A stretch of 64,000 bases of DNA. It comes from Lathyrus oleraceus. Its lineage: Eukaryota; Streptophyta; Magnoliopsida; Fabales; Fabaceae. The notes below the pieces were generated by a model. That model worked only from the letters and a program-made list of their open reading frames with translations, ran no database searches and was not told the DNA's origin. The stretch is from NCBI RefSeq assembly GCF_024323335.1, contig NC_066584.1, forward strand, positions 238,247,494-238,311,493, written 5' to 3'. A program made the translations under genes and the position numbers. Below, in pieces: positions 11,170 through 24,165 of this stretch. Position 1 is the stretch's first letter; each line of letters begins with the position of its first letter.

Positions 11170-14045
11170 CAGATGAAGTTTTAAATTACAAGCACTTGGT
11201 TACATGAAAGTTGCCATTGGCCAAGTCCTTTGCATAGGGAGTGTTGCCTAAATTCTAAGTCCAATAGTCTCAGATCAAACCAACAGTCCATACAAGGTGT
11301 TTTTTTAGGGTTTTTGTTCTTATTATGTACATTAATGGTCAAAGACCACACAACCAAACACAATATACACAAACAAAATATATCAAAAAATATGGTCCAA
11401 GTGGACAAACTAAAAATGACATTAACATAAACAATTAGAATGGTATGAATAAGGCTTAAAAAATAAAGTGCATTAAGGTAAATGATTTAAAATTAAATGT
11501 TAGTTGTTAATGAGTTAGAAGTTAGTATTGCTTTTGCTTTTATTTTTAAGTCATTCTTTGGAGAACACTCAACCCACTTATCACAAGCATGGATCCTTGA
11601 ACCAAGACATCTTCCAAAGGAAGGAAAAAAGGCCAAGTTTTCACACAATACCATGAAAGAGGAGAGACTTACAATCTCACTAACTAGAATGATATGCCTT
11701 TTATGTCAAAATTTAGTGATATGTTAAGCAATCGTAATTGGACTTATGTAGAAGTCACAACTATTTGAGGTCGGGAAATAGAATTTTGGTGTTAATGCAT
11801 GTTAGAGACATAGTATAATGGACTATGCTCATGAAACATACCACACACAAAAAGAATATGCAAAAGTGGTGGCCTAATCTCATCTATACTTATGTTGATT
11901 TTGCAATCAACTAGCCTTAGGATGTAGAGATATCATAGGTCCATGACATGAATGCATAAAGAAGGGGAATGGGGTGAAGAGGGGGGGAAGATAGATCAAA
12001 CTCAAATTGAACAAAGGATGACTTTTATCGAATTAAGATCATTCATTCATTTTGGGAGATGGAATGTATATTCCATCAATCCCCTAAATCCAATGATCTT
12101 AACCTAGCAAAGTCAAATCAACCTTGACCAAGGCCCAACAACACAAGTCAAACTTACAAAATCAATCAAAATGGCTCAACACAATTATTTGGCATTTATT
12201 CAATTTAAAAATACTAAAAATAATGCATTAAATTAAATATGGTTGGTCAATTTCCTAAAACCTCATCAAGACACCAAAGAAATGGTCATGAGATTTATCA
12301 TAGGTCAAACAAGATAAAAGGACCTTGGAGAAAAAAATTCAGAATTTTTGAAAACTTAAAAGTATTTTTAAACAATTAAAAATAATCACAAAATCAATTA
12401 AATCATGAAAAATATTAATAATGATCCAAAAAATAATTTTAATTCAAAATATGAAAGAGGATTTTATTTAAAAAAAATTGGTGAAACTCTCATAGTTTTT
12501 GGATCAATATTAAAATTAACATGAATTAATGAAAATCAAAGGAATAAAATAAAAATCAGAAAATACAAAAAAAACGTGGACCACTTGATCTCCCTCATTA
12601 ATTGCGGTGGAAGATCAAGTGGACACGAACGCGCGTTCCATGATGGAACTTAGTCAGCGCGCCACAAAACTGGTCATCCAAACCAACGCTTGTGATTAAA
12701 ACATTTTAAACTGGATCAATGGTTCAGGACCACGCCACCTCATTGTCGGAGCAAAGCGCTGGTCGTCTTCTCAGGCGACCTTGGTCGGGCTGGTCCAATC
12801 ATTACCATGACATAAATGAAAAAGGAGGACATGATCTGAAAGAAAAAATGGCGTAGAGCGCGAATATGACCTCAATTTTAACTAACTCCAAATATATAGA
12901 AAGATATGAGGAGTTGAATTTTGAGGTGTGTCAATTGAGTTGCTTCAATTTGACCTCAAAGCAACTCAATCTTCTTGCCTACATTGGTAGGACTTCAGAC
13001 AACCAAAGATCCAAGAGAATTGATAAGAATTGAGTGAGAATCGAAGAGAAGAAAAAATCTGGAAAATACCTCCAATGTTGTGCAGAACTTGATCCTTCTT
13101 GCTTCAATTCTTGTTTGATCTTGCTCCAGTAGATTGTAGAAATGGATTAGGAATGGTAAGAAGCTTTGGATCCTGGAGTTTTTGAATCTCCAAATAGTGA
13201 GATTCAAACTCAATTTTCAAGTGAAAATTATCAGGTTTTCCTTTGAATTGTGAGGGTTTGAAGAGTGGAGGCAAAGTTGGCATGCAAGGATCCCTTGAAA
13301 TGAGCTCAGAAGGTCTCTATTTATAGCAAATTCAAGTGTTATTTGCACACTTGAAACTTCTTCCAAATTTGGCAATGTCATGCTTAAGCTTGCATGGGCG
13401 TATACATGCTCATGAAGCAATGCACTAAGGTCTAAAACTAACTGAAATGAGGTCTAAATCAAGCTTGATTGGCAAGGCATTATGAAATGATCATTTGGAG
13501 TTTTGATTTTACCAATTGATGCAGGTCTGTTAACACCATGCGTAGCCCTAGCAAACCTCATCCAAAATGAATGAATTAGGACTCTTTGGAAATCTTATAT
13601 CAAGAGGAACAACTCTTATGTTGAACACTTTTCCATTTGGAACTTGTATCATGGTGAATTTTGAGGTGGAAGTTTGGAAATTTCAACATGTTGAAAAAAT
13701 TTCTAAGTGTCAAGTCATATCCTCGATGTTCCACCTTGCTAAACTTTTTATGTGAGCTCCAAATGAGAAAAGTGCCTTCATAAACGTTGTATCTATTTCA
13801 AAGACCTTAAAAATGGTCACCAATTTGACATCATTTGGATTTACAATGAGGGAGTTATGCATATTTGAAGTTGAGGAAAATCACTTGTTCAATGGTATTG
13901 GTCCAAAATGACCTATAATGTATCCTCATATCACATGCTCATAAAAGTTGATTTAGCTCTTACTTAAAATATAAAAGTTGAATTAGACATCTTTAATTTG
14001 ACAAAGAATAACCTCAAAAACACTACTTCCCAGAATGCCCAGTTT
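11170..14045 (-). mobile_element. Relic of another Ogre-type LTR (minus strand)
   Basis: No gene. Several blocks match the complete Ogre LTR in order but with strong divergence: the GC-richer segment with GGTCGTCTTCTC at about 12,750 (compare 19,585), the AATATGACCT...AATT block at about 12,885 (compare 19,680), and the GAATTAGGACT...TTTGGAAA block at about 13,570 (compare 20,665). A minus-strand TATA-like CTATAAATAG lies at 13,318-13,327. I infer a truncated, older Ogre-family LTR; both ends are undefined. Confidence 0.55.
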
Positions 14046-14057
14046 TAAGAAGAGGCG

Positions 14058-14945
14058 GTGAAAAATTTAAGGAACACTATAATATCTATAAAAAATCTAG
14101 AGGTTCAGGTAGTACAAATAGCTAAACAACTTTCACAAGAAGAAAATCATGAGAGTCTAAATGTAGTTACTAACATAGCTCAAGAAGAAAAACTTCCAAA
14201 GCCAAAATTCATATTTCTTTATCCGCAAAGATTAAAAAGGAGAGTGATTAAAAAAGAACTACATGTTTCACATCAAGCACAAAGGAGTACTTTGAGCACC
14301 ACATTCCCAAATTCCATAGATCATATCAATGTTACTACTGTGACAACAAGAAGTCAGAAGTTGCTGAGAATAAAGAAGTGAAGGAAACAAATTATGATCA
14401 TTTTATAGAGGTAGATCTCGAAGTGAAGGAGAATAAGAAAAAATCAAAAGAAGTTATGTTCCCCCCAAAATCCAACTGAAGTGAAAAATAAGAATGAGAC
14501 TAAATTGGTGATTAGGCTACCTTATCCTCAAAGGGTGAAGAAGAAGGATCAAAAAGATATAAAAAATTGAGAAGTTTCTTGAAATATTCAGAAAGTTAGA
14601 GATTCACATTCCTTTCTTTGAAGCACTCGAGCAAATGCCCATGTACGAATAATTCATGAAAGATATAATTTCTAAAACGAGAATATTGGGAAATGAACCA
14701 ATAAGCTTAACTGAGAAGTGTATGCAAAGGTATGAGAATCTCCATCAAATGAAAAGATCATGGATCTGTCACAATTTCATGCACTATAGAAGACATAACT
14801 TACAAGAAGTTCAAAATGATTTAGAAGCTAATATGAGCCTGATGCCATTGTCAATCTATCAAAAACTTGGTATTGCAAAAGTCAGCGATACAAGGATGAA
14901 TTTAAAATTTGCAGATCACTCTATAAAGTATCCTTATTTTCATAT
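14058..14945 (+). pseudogene. Athila-like gag/protease relic
   Basis: Scattered frames on the plus strand resemble the Athila gag-protease region seen intact at 55,900-57,000 on the other strand. They are an IKNLEVQVVQIAKQL segment (14,085), VTTVTTRSQK (14,335), a PYPQRVKKK segment (14,520), FLEIFRKLEIHIPFFEALEQMP (14,575), KDIISKTRILGNEP (14,660) and SLMPLSIYQKLGIAKVSDTRM with LKFADHSIKYPY (14,835-14,945). Stops and frameshifts separate them, and the protease active-site stretch is lost. It looks much older than the Athila copy at 48,046-59,635. Confidence 0.7.
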
Positions 14946-15850
14946 CACAAAGCTTTTGTACTATCTTGGGTTACAAATACATCGATCATAGGAAGTCTTC
15001 CTTAAACAGATTCACCTAATGAATGTATAAAGAAATCTAAAGCTCTACACCAACAAATATGAAAAAGAAATGTTTTACAACTGTGAAGGATTCATCCTTG
15101 CAAATTCAATAAGGTTATGCAAATCATGTGTATACCTTAGGAATACAAGAAGAAGTGGTTACCTAGTGGAGTTTGTCAATCCTGATAATTTTGATCGAGG
15201 CGTTGATGGTGTTTTTCAATGGATATGATCAAGGTGTTGATGAATGTGTTCAAAGTGTTGCCTTTAGTGGTATCGTTAAACATTTGTGATCATGGAACCT
15301 CTTAGAAGGTTGAGGTAATAAATTTGTAATGAATTTATAAGTCTTCTATTTGGACCAACTGGCATATCAAATGGTTTATAGAAAAGGGAAATCAACGGTG
15401 GTTTGTTGTTTCCTTGAAAGGGGGAGTTTTACTCAAGTTATCTTGAGGGTTTGAGGTAGTACACTTAATAGAGATTGAAAATTTGGAAAAATATTATTGA
15501 ATATCTAAGGGTAAATGATGTCTTCTTGGAAGGAATCTCAGCAAGATAGAAGTAGATTCCAGAATTTAGTCTCGGTTTAAAAATGTCTAAATATATTTTA
15601 TTTATGTTCAAGAAAGAATCAAAGGGAATAAGTCCCCCAAAGTTTACCTACAATTTTATCTCAAAGATAGGTGTTTCCCTCTGTTGGAGAAAAGTATGAT
15701 CTTATATATTGTTTATTTATACCTCACTATGTATTATTCTTGTTCATCTCTTTCTCAAGTAACATGTTCCTTTTACTTGAGCAATCCTATGTATGGATTT
15801 ATGTGCTTGTAGGTATGAAGCTGACGATCCTGATAATAACAACCATTCTG
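14946..15850 (+). other. Unassigned repeat debris with copia-like traces
   Basis: Directly after the Athila relic a short frame reads YYLGLQIHRS, like the RT segment of copia elements (compare YFLGLQVKQ at 9680). A purine run AAAGGGGGAG lies at 15,416-15,425. Otherwise I see only AT-rich sequence with no reading frame that looks like a protein. It is probably the degraded 3' end of a copia element preceding the LTR-like sequence that follows. Confidence 0.35.
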
Positions 15851-16461
15851 ATGTTTTGATGATGACAATGTTGCATTGTTCTCTTGGTGATATCTTCCAA
15901 AATTCTTGATGATGGTGACTAACCTGAAGAAATATCAAGCCTATTCAATAGAAGACTCAAGGCTCCAATAGAGTGTTTATCATAATGGCAAATATGGAAA
16001 AGCAGGAGCGTGAAAACTTCAGAGTTGTGAAAGTTCGCCTAGTCTTAATTGTCTGAGTGACTAAAGTATTGAGAAAGTAGGAGAGTAACTCCTAAGATAC
16101 TAAGACAAATCATATACACACTTTAAAAAGTTTTGAAGACTCTTTTTTACCTAATAAAACACCTAAAAATGTTTTAAAGCCCTATGCAGTTAATTAGGAG
16201 TCTGTCACCTGGATTGGGAGAAATGTTTTATCTACCTAATCGACTAGATCCTAAGGCTAATCAGTTAGATGAAGATTAATCGATTAAATAATCAATTATA
16301 ATAGTATCTTAATGATTGATAACAACTATCTATCTAAACCTTCCATATTGGGCACATATAATCGATTATTTATGATACCTAATTAATTAGACTTAGAACC
16401 TAATCGATTAGGTGAGTTAATTGGCCCATAGATCATTTTAATTTTTAGCCAAATTTTTTCC

Positions 16462-16469
16462 TATATAAA
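16462..16469 (+). promoter_or_regulatory. TATA box of the interrupted LTR
   Basis: TATATAAA, 14 bases before the Ogre insertion point, in the position of an LTR core promoter. Confidence 0.45.
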
Positions 16470-16477
16470 GGAGGCTC

Positions 16478-16482
16478 ATATT
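16478..16482. repeat. Target-site duplication of the Ogre, left copy (ATATT)
   Basis: ATATT immediately left of the LTR end at 16,483 and again immediately right of the LTR end at 47,579 (47,580-47,584). A 5-bp duplication is standard for LTR retrotransposon integration. Confidence 0.92.
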
Positions 16483-19400
16483 TGTAGCGGGGTATTCGTT
16501 ACAATTAGAAATATTGACTAAATCTAAGGTAAACCATACAAGTCGAGTCGCCACCGCACTTCTATTTATCCAAAGGAATGGTTAGAAAGCGAACAAAAAC
16601 CTAATAGTTTTAACAAAAACTAGTAAAAGAAACAGAGATCTGGGTAAGGGGTTGGTTATGCAATGGGAAGGTGTTAGGCACCCAAAACATCCTAGGTACT
16701 CCTAGGGAGCCCTTTTCACACTTGTTGTAAGGTAGTTGTTTTTGTGAAAATTTTGTTTGTGCAAACATGATTGAAGAGATGAGAAGAGAATATACAAGTT
16801 ATTTACATTTTGTGTTTGGATGGATAAACCCATTGCCTACGTACCATCTTAAAAAGGTAGGATCAAAACCTCGTAGTTCGGGGTAAAAATCTCAAAACAA
16901 ATTGGTGAATTGATTGGTCCAAAAACCTTAAGGTCTTTTGTTATCAAAGGGAGAAAACTCAACCTAAAACCACAAATCCACCATGTGAGGATAGCTTCAA
17001 CATGCTAGTGAGGGGTTAACCCTATAATAAGCATGGAAGACTCATTATCCATCACTAAGGATATAGGTGAGTATTACATCTACGACAAGGATAACTCAAA
17101 CCTAATAGCTAAAGGTTATGGAAAATTTTGATCAAGAAAGTGGCCACTGAAACCACAAAAGGGAAATTTGAATGGGTTATATTTACCAATTAGAAGTATA
17201 TACAAAAGCGGTCAAAGTTGACTTAAAGATTCAATTCAAAATGAGTGTTATGAAATGAAAGTTTGAAAATCAAAAGCATAAGGCTTAGGTTTCTAATGTT
17301 GGAAACAAAGGTTAAATGTTTGCACAAAAGAGTTTTGGCTTGGGTTAGGGTGGAGAGAAGGGCTAAGTCCTAAGGAAAACAAAAAGATGAGGGATATGAA
17401 ATGAAACCACACTAGGAGTTCCTCTCTTGAGATCATATTGATGATCCAAGTAGCTCCCATCCTTTGGAATAAGCAAGCACAAAGTATAAGCAATCAAACA
17501 AGTCTCATAAGAGATCCTCAATGTATCTTGTATCTTCCACTTGGATGAACATGGTAATGATCCTCCAATTAAGCTCAAATAGAAACTCCTAGTTCAAGAG
17601 CACACACATCAAAAGTTCCATGGGGTAAAGCACTCTCCTAACTAGAGACCAGGGAAACAACAAACTAATAGGGAGATTAAGACTCGAGCCTAATAGTTGT
17701 CATGCAATCAACATCCCTAAATTGAGGTCTCTAACAAGAACTTAACTCACAAGTAAACAAACATCACACACTATATCCATACAAGAGGCTCAAATAATGG
17801 GTGGGCTTTAGTCAAGAGGGGTCATGTCAACCTCGACAAACAAGCCAAACTGTAAAGGGTAATCTGTAGCTCTTAACCACTAACATTTGAACGTTAGGGT
17901 GAAGCTGATCAAAACGGTAATGAGGATGATACCTCATGCTCTTAACCCTAGCCGGAGTGAGCTCATGACAAAGAAAGCGTGGGGATCCAGAAGGTGGGAT
18001 CCTTTTCCACTTGACAGACTCTGGACAAAGATTTGGGGCACATGTTCAGAAGCATCAGCACGTAGTGCGAGCATAAAGAACGACACACTGAATAACGGGG
18101 GATTGGCTACTAATCCCTTTTATCCGTCAATTGCCTCTTCTCTTGGAGGCCTTAATAAATAACACATGCCTCTTCTTGGAGGCCTTTGAGCACAATTTTA
18201 AACAAACACAAACAGAGCTTCTGAAGGAGGACTTGCCAGCAAAATGCATGCCAAAAAGGTGACAGGACTTCAGACTACATGAAGTAATAAGCTAACTACC
18301 TGAGTGGTGTGTCAACCACAATCCAATGCTCAAGCAAGAGCTAAAGCAAGAAAACAACTAAGGTACCTGTACAAAGACTAAACAATTAGTACTTCAGTCA
18401 TACAACCAGAAAACAAACAGTGAAACCCTCTAACAGTTACACAATTCAGTGCATAAGTGCCCTAGCACTCAAATAAGCTCATGAGTTCACCACATCAATT
18501 AAAATCCTACAAAACAACAATAGGTCAGTACTCAATGTATTTGCATCTCACAAAGTGAGAACAAACCCAATTATCAATGCTAAGTATCCAATCCTGAAAC
18601 AAAACAACAAAGTTAGCTTATGTACATCCAATCAACACAACAAAGCATAAACCACCAATGGCATGAGATGAATCAAATCACAAGTCCCAAACAGAACCAT
18701 ATGAACCCCTAAACACCAATCACCATGGCCAAAGATCCATCATACTCCAAATATCATTCAAATGCTTCAAAAGCCTCAAAAATATGCACAAAATGAGCTT
18801 CCAACTTAGAAAATTCAGACCAAATCAGAAATGCATGCAATGACTTTTAGATTTTTTGTATAAGTTTATCATGCCATGAATGTTCAACATGCAAAAACTC
18901 AAATCCAAAATGATGCAAATGCTATGTGAACAAAAATGCACCAATTCAATGTCAAAAATGTGACACAAATTGTCACACTTTTCTCTATGTGTCAAAAATG
19001 AAGATAACATGTGAGAAAAAATCCAAACCAGTGACAAAAAATTCATATTATGTATGAATGTCATGTATGCAAAAAATTGGATCAGAAGGTTCAACATAGA
19101 GAATTTCATAACACATTAAATGTAATAGATCAAATTGGCACAACATCAATTCAAAAATTGACAAATAAAAATCTAGACATCAACAATTCATGAAATCAAC
19201 ACCATAAAAAATTAGACATCAATACAAATCTATGAAAAAAAATTGGGACTCATTTGGATCATTTTTGCATTTTTTATGAATTAAACAAAATAGGCAAAAT
19301 AATTGAAAAATAACATGGAAATGGAGGGAAACAAATATATTTGAATAAAATCCAGAAAAATCAGGAACCAATGGATTTGGCGCGCTCATCAATCCAACGC

Positions 19401-21369
19401 TCCATGTTCAAACAGTGAAACGCACCGTTTCACTTAAACCAGACAACATGCCACTCAGCGCTTCAACGCACGCGTGGCTCGGTCAAACAATCCTCAGCCA
19501 ATCGAACTCACACGCAAGGCACACATGGCAAACACATCAGCATAAACCCTAAGCACGCAGACGCCGGAGCTACAGCTTCGGTCGTCTTCTCCGACGACTC
19601 ACGCGGCGGTGCCGCCCAATAAATTTCCAGAAATCCACCAACCTATACCATTCGAATCGTCTCTCCACGAGGATTCCAAATATGACCTTAATTCTTCCTA
19701 ATTCTTCCTAGATTCTACAGATCGAAGTGAAACATTTTCTAGATCCAAACTTTCAGTCAACCTAACATCCTCAATTCTCACTCATTTTCAAATATAAACA
19801 CATCTCCATGCTCTACTCAACAAGATCTACAAGTCTATAATCAAAAAATAGCAAAAGGAGAGATCGAATTTTGAGTCACCTTGAAGTGCAACTCTCTGAA
19901 ATCGTGTTCTCTCAAGCTCTACAGCTCCAGATCTTCTCCTATGATCTTCCTATGAAGCTTTAAGCAAAAATGAACGGTTGAATCCTCTTGAAACCACTTC
20001 AATTTCCAAATTCCATTAACATGACATTGCTCTTGAACTGCTCGAATTCTGGCTGAATTGCTCCAAACAGATGATGATTCTTGATCAGTGAAGGATGAGG
20101 ATCAAGAATATGCAATAATATTTGAGAGTTATGTGGAGAAAAATCAAATTCGATGAGAGAGAGTTTTGAGAGAGTTCTTGAATTTCAGATCTTAAATGGT
20201 TCCTCTTTCTATTATGATTAGGGTTTTGGTACTTATACTCCTTGCTAATGACCATGCTAATCATATTTTCCATTTGTTAATCATGATTAGTGAGATATGA
20301 AGCAATTTGCAAAAATGCAAAATGAGCTCACATGCCCATAATACACGTGCACAACTCCATGTTAAGCTTCCAATTCACTTAAGAACATCCAAGGGTCATG
20401 ATTTGAGAATTAATTTGCTTGCATCTTAAGCCAAAAATGAATGTTGAATATTTTCTTCAATTTGCACATGTGTGAAATAATGAACATTCAAGCCTCTCCC
20501 ATGCATGGCAAAAGCTCATTTTGAGATGTCTTGAACATGAGAAGCATTTTGCAAAAAGAATGAACCAATTTGGAGCATTGTATCAAAAGTTATGCCATTT
20601 TGAATTTCCATGCACACTTTGTGATCAAATGACCATAACTTCTCAACCATTCATCATATGGACGTGAATTAGGACTTTTTGGAAAGGGGAGACAAATATC
20701 TATAACTTTCAGGTTCACCAAAAATCCGTTTGAAACTTCTTTGACATTGACAAGTCAAGTTGAAAGTGGACCAAAACATGCCAAATTTGGAAACTTTGAA
20801 TTATAGGTCATTTTCCATTTTTAGTAACTTTTGCCATGACCTTTGAATCTTCAAGAATGGATGTTTAGAATGATGAGTATACCCCATTTGAACATGATTG
20901 ATGTGCCTCAACTCATTTCCCCACCTCATAGCCCTCAGTTGACTACACAGTTGACTTTTGGTCCTCAGATGACCTTGAAATGTCTTGATTAACTTGAGCC
21001 TCTACCACTTGGCGAAATTTCTTCAAAATGAAACCCTAGCTCATGTAAGCTCCTTATAATAATCATGTGATCCTCATCCCAAGAAAATATCTCATCTCTT
21101 GCACAAAGGATTTTCTTGAAGCTCTTGACCTGGTGATTGCTTAAGCTACAAACAAAAGATGTTAGTGACATATTTTTGTGCTTTTGGTTAGTAAATAAAA
21201 CAAGAAAAGCAATGATATACAATTCAAGCATGCTTGGTGATCTCAAACCACTCACAAGAGATCCCTACCCAAAGGGAAAGGGAGCCAAGATGCTCAATGA
21301 TCCTTGAGACTATGCAATGCAATGTTATGATGCCATGAGGGATCTTAGGGACAAAATTGGGGTCTTACA
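16483..21369 (-). mobile_element. Ogre 3' LTR (4887 bp)
   Basis: Ends TG...CA. On the plus strand it starts TGTAGCGGGGTATTCG and ends GGGGTCTTACA. It matches 42,692-47,579 along its whole length, with about ten differences in the first 700 bases by eye, implying a fairly recent insertion. A minus-strand TATA-like TATAAG is at 20,232-20,237. The open frames in it are repeated identically in the other LTR and do not look like proteins. Confidence 0.95.
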
Positions 21370-21381
21370 GATGCCCCTATT
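21370..21381 (-). other. Ogre polypurine tract
   Basis: Minus-strand AATAGGGGCATC abutting the 3' LTR; this is the expected primer for plus-strand DNA synthesis. The same motif adjoins element A's LTR (1601-1612), and a near copy adjoins the nested element's 3' LTR (36,338-36,349). Confidence 0.8.
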
Positions 21382-23600
21382 TAAGGTCATTCTAGCCGGA
21401 GAAGTGAAGGTTAAAATCTTCGTCTCGACGAGGTAGAATGGGCTTAAATAATAACAAAGAGACAAATTTTGGTCCCTAAGAGACCTCATAATGCAAATGT
21501 ATGTATGCAAAACAAACAAACTCTTTGGGGATATGTGTCCACAAAGAAGAAAAGATCAGAAGGAATTTGATAATCCCTATGAGTTATCCACTCCATGGGG
21601 AAGGGACTCCACCGGGGAGTTAAGGGATGAAAACGCGTGAGCAGGTCACGACTCAAATCTGGGGAAAAGAGTCTCCAAAGGGAATAAATCCGTTGGAAAG
21701 ACTCGAGCTGACTCAAAGCTGCATGTATTGGGGAATATGCCAACACAGCAAAAGGCGATCCACAACAGATACCTCGTTGGGGGATGTCTAAAAAGACTCT
21801 CCTGGGGAAGCAGCGGGACGAGGTGTTATCGGTTACTGGGTAACAAGCTCGATGAGACATGTGATCTGATCACCGGTATAAGGGTGATAGAACAACAAGC
21901 TCGGGAAGAATGAATATCTAAGACCGGTATAAGGGTGAGAGATATCAATCATCCAAATCATCTGACGAAGACCTAAAAGGTATATTTCAACTCAGGAAAA
22001 TCTGACTCCACAGGGGACCAAAGTCATAAAAGGGAGCAGAAGGAAGGAACACTAGGGATACCGGTTACTGGGCATATAATAGGTGACCAACCAAAGCATG
22101 AATTGGGGAATATTCCCAAAACACTCATCATCCAAAAAGAGAGCAGAACGCAAACTCGATTATGGGATGGACATTCGATTCCAAAACAGGGATACGAATC
22201 TTACTCGACTAGGGAAGAACAAAAGGCTTCGACCAAAGAGTGCATGAGATATATTATCTATTACCGTCGGAACGTAGATAATATACTCGCATGGAAGATT
22301 ATCCACAACCGGTTACTGGGTTAATAAAGGATAAATCGACCGACAGAGAAAGGCATCGGGATACCAAAACTAGGTATATAATGATGACCAAACAAGGGGA
22401 GCAACAAACATCACCGGCAAACGGTAAATGAAAGAGGACCCGATGGGGATAAAATTGCTTAATCAGAGAAATTATCCAAAAGAAGGAGGGAATATCAATA
22501 CCGAATATTGGATAATGATAACCGTCAAAGAGGGGATTACATCTACCGGATACTGGGTAGAAAACCACGGAAGAGTAACCGTCATCAACTAGGATGAACA
22601 ACAATGGTTATCTCTCCAAAGGGGGAAAATAGGGTTTACAACTACCGGGATAAGGGTAGAAAACCACAAACTCTGCTGAGGATAAGGTGAATAATTATTG
22701 ATTATTGAGCAATTATTCATTTATCACAGGGAAACACCAAAGACAGTCACAAGAGGCCAATTTAGGATCAAACCAAAAAGGCAAACTGAATCGAGACTCA
22801 TCCTAATGAGGATATAACTCAATAGGGGAACCCATCCCAATATATGTGTTGGGAGGAAGCAGAAACAACCGTCGTCCACGAGGATATAACTCAGTGGGGA
22901 ATATGGCAGGAAAGATAAATGCTTTATGCTTAAAGGGGATGACTCTATATTGAGGGATCAGACACTGACATCTGCTTGGGCAATGTATCACTAACTAGCA
23001 GAGGATAACAAACAATAGATATATGGCAAAAAATGCAATATGAATATCCAAATGTTTGAAGGTTATATGCACATATGCGTGATTTATGTATGATGAATGC
23101 TGACAAACATACATTCTAACACAAACAACTCCAAAGGAAAAGGCACACAGCCGTCCGGTACTACATCTCAAGGGAGGAAGCCCAAAATTCCAATGGAGAG
23201 TATCCAATCTATCGGGGAATCAGAGATACCAAGAAATCACAAAATCTCTGAGGGATGAATCATCAGTCAATCCGGCTGGGGAAAAAAATTCATTGCACAG
23301 GCAGAAACTGCCACAAAAGCAACTCTACTGGGGAATCCATCTGAGGGATATAAGAGGAATCTGGTGATTCGACACCAAATACCAAACTCACCAAGGAGAT
23401 CACACCTGCTGAGGAGAAAAGATCGCTCTTCCGCTGAAGGGGAGAGTGGTGAACATCTCAACAAGCATACCACTCGGGGATGAACCATAAAAGGGCTCCA
23501 GAGGAAGAAGATACAGTCATGCCAGGGATATGAACAAATGTCTTACCCTGTTGGGGATCATACCACCCTTGGGAGAGCACTGAGGATCTCCTAAGTATCC
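21382..23600 (-). repeat. Ogre 3' untranslated region with hairpin-forming repeats
   Basis: Non-coding. Degenerate repeats of the ACC-N7/8-GGT type occur near 21,826, 21,873, 21,923, 22,059, 22,308, 22,360, 22,413, 22,541 and 22,645, with mostly complementary flanks. The region is homologous to 1601-3960 of element A. Ogre 3' UTRs are known to be variable and rich in tandem repeats. Confidence 0.8.
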
Positions 23601-24165
23601 TTTTGTCATTGTGAATGTTCACTTTGTTTAAAAAACAAGTTATGAAAAATTCATTTATTTAAAACAATGATATTTTCTCAATCAAAAAATGCAAAACATT
23701 TATTGAATAGAAACAAATAAGAGTGCAAATAATTGGATAAAAGGCTCAAATTTATTTGATGGAATGGTAGTCTGCAAATGGCAAGACTCCATAGATCTTT
23801 ACAAGTTTGAAATTGGTGATATATATTGGAAAAGGGCTACATTGAACATAATGACCATTTCTCCACCAATTCTGAATTCGATGTCTTCGAAGCTTTAGTT
23901 GACGATGAATGAACAAGAACCTCTGATGGATGACAATTGTAGAACACAGTCTTGTCAGGATGCAATTACTTGCCAAATCCCTAATTTTTTGCCTAGATTG
24001 CCCCAGGATGAGGTACTCAATCTAGCGGGATGCATATATTCATTTTTTATGTCTCTAACTTTTGCCTGGATCGCCCTTTCGGGTTTTCAATCCACCGAGA
24101 CGCTCATTTTTACCTAAGCCGCCCTTTTGGGTTTTCAACTTAGCGAGCTATTCTGTTTTTATTTT
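23601..24165 (-). other. Ogre conserved 3' block with paired CCC/GGG hairpins
   Basis: No gene. It directly follows the integrase stop (sense direction). Two hairpins lie at 24,074-24,083 (sense CCC-GAAA-GGG) and 24,122-24,131 (sense CCC-AAAA-GGG), starting 48 nt apart. Strongly similar to 3961-4533. Confidence 0.75.

Larger units (their letters stand above)
15851..16482 (+). mobile_element. Older, probably copia-type LTR, left piece (target of the Ogre insertion)
   Basis: Starts around TGTTTTGATGATGACAATG, a start common in plant copia LTRs, and contains several AATCGATTA-type palindromes (16,240-16,405) and a TATA box (16,462-16,469). It is broken at 16,482 by the Ogre. Removing that element and one duplication joins it to 47,585, where CT-rich leader-like sequence follows. 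The exact left end is uncertain, and so is the family. Confidence 0.45.

Noticed and set aside
17887..18162. 91-codon frame repeated at 44,097-44,372 as a possible small conserved gene
   Set aside because: Both copies are the same stretch of the two Ogre LTRs, on the antisense strand; identity reflects LTR duplication.
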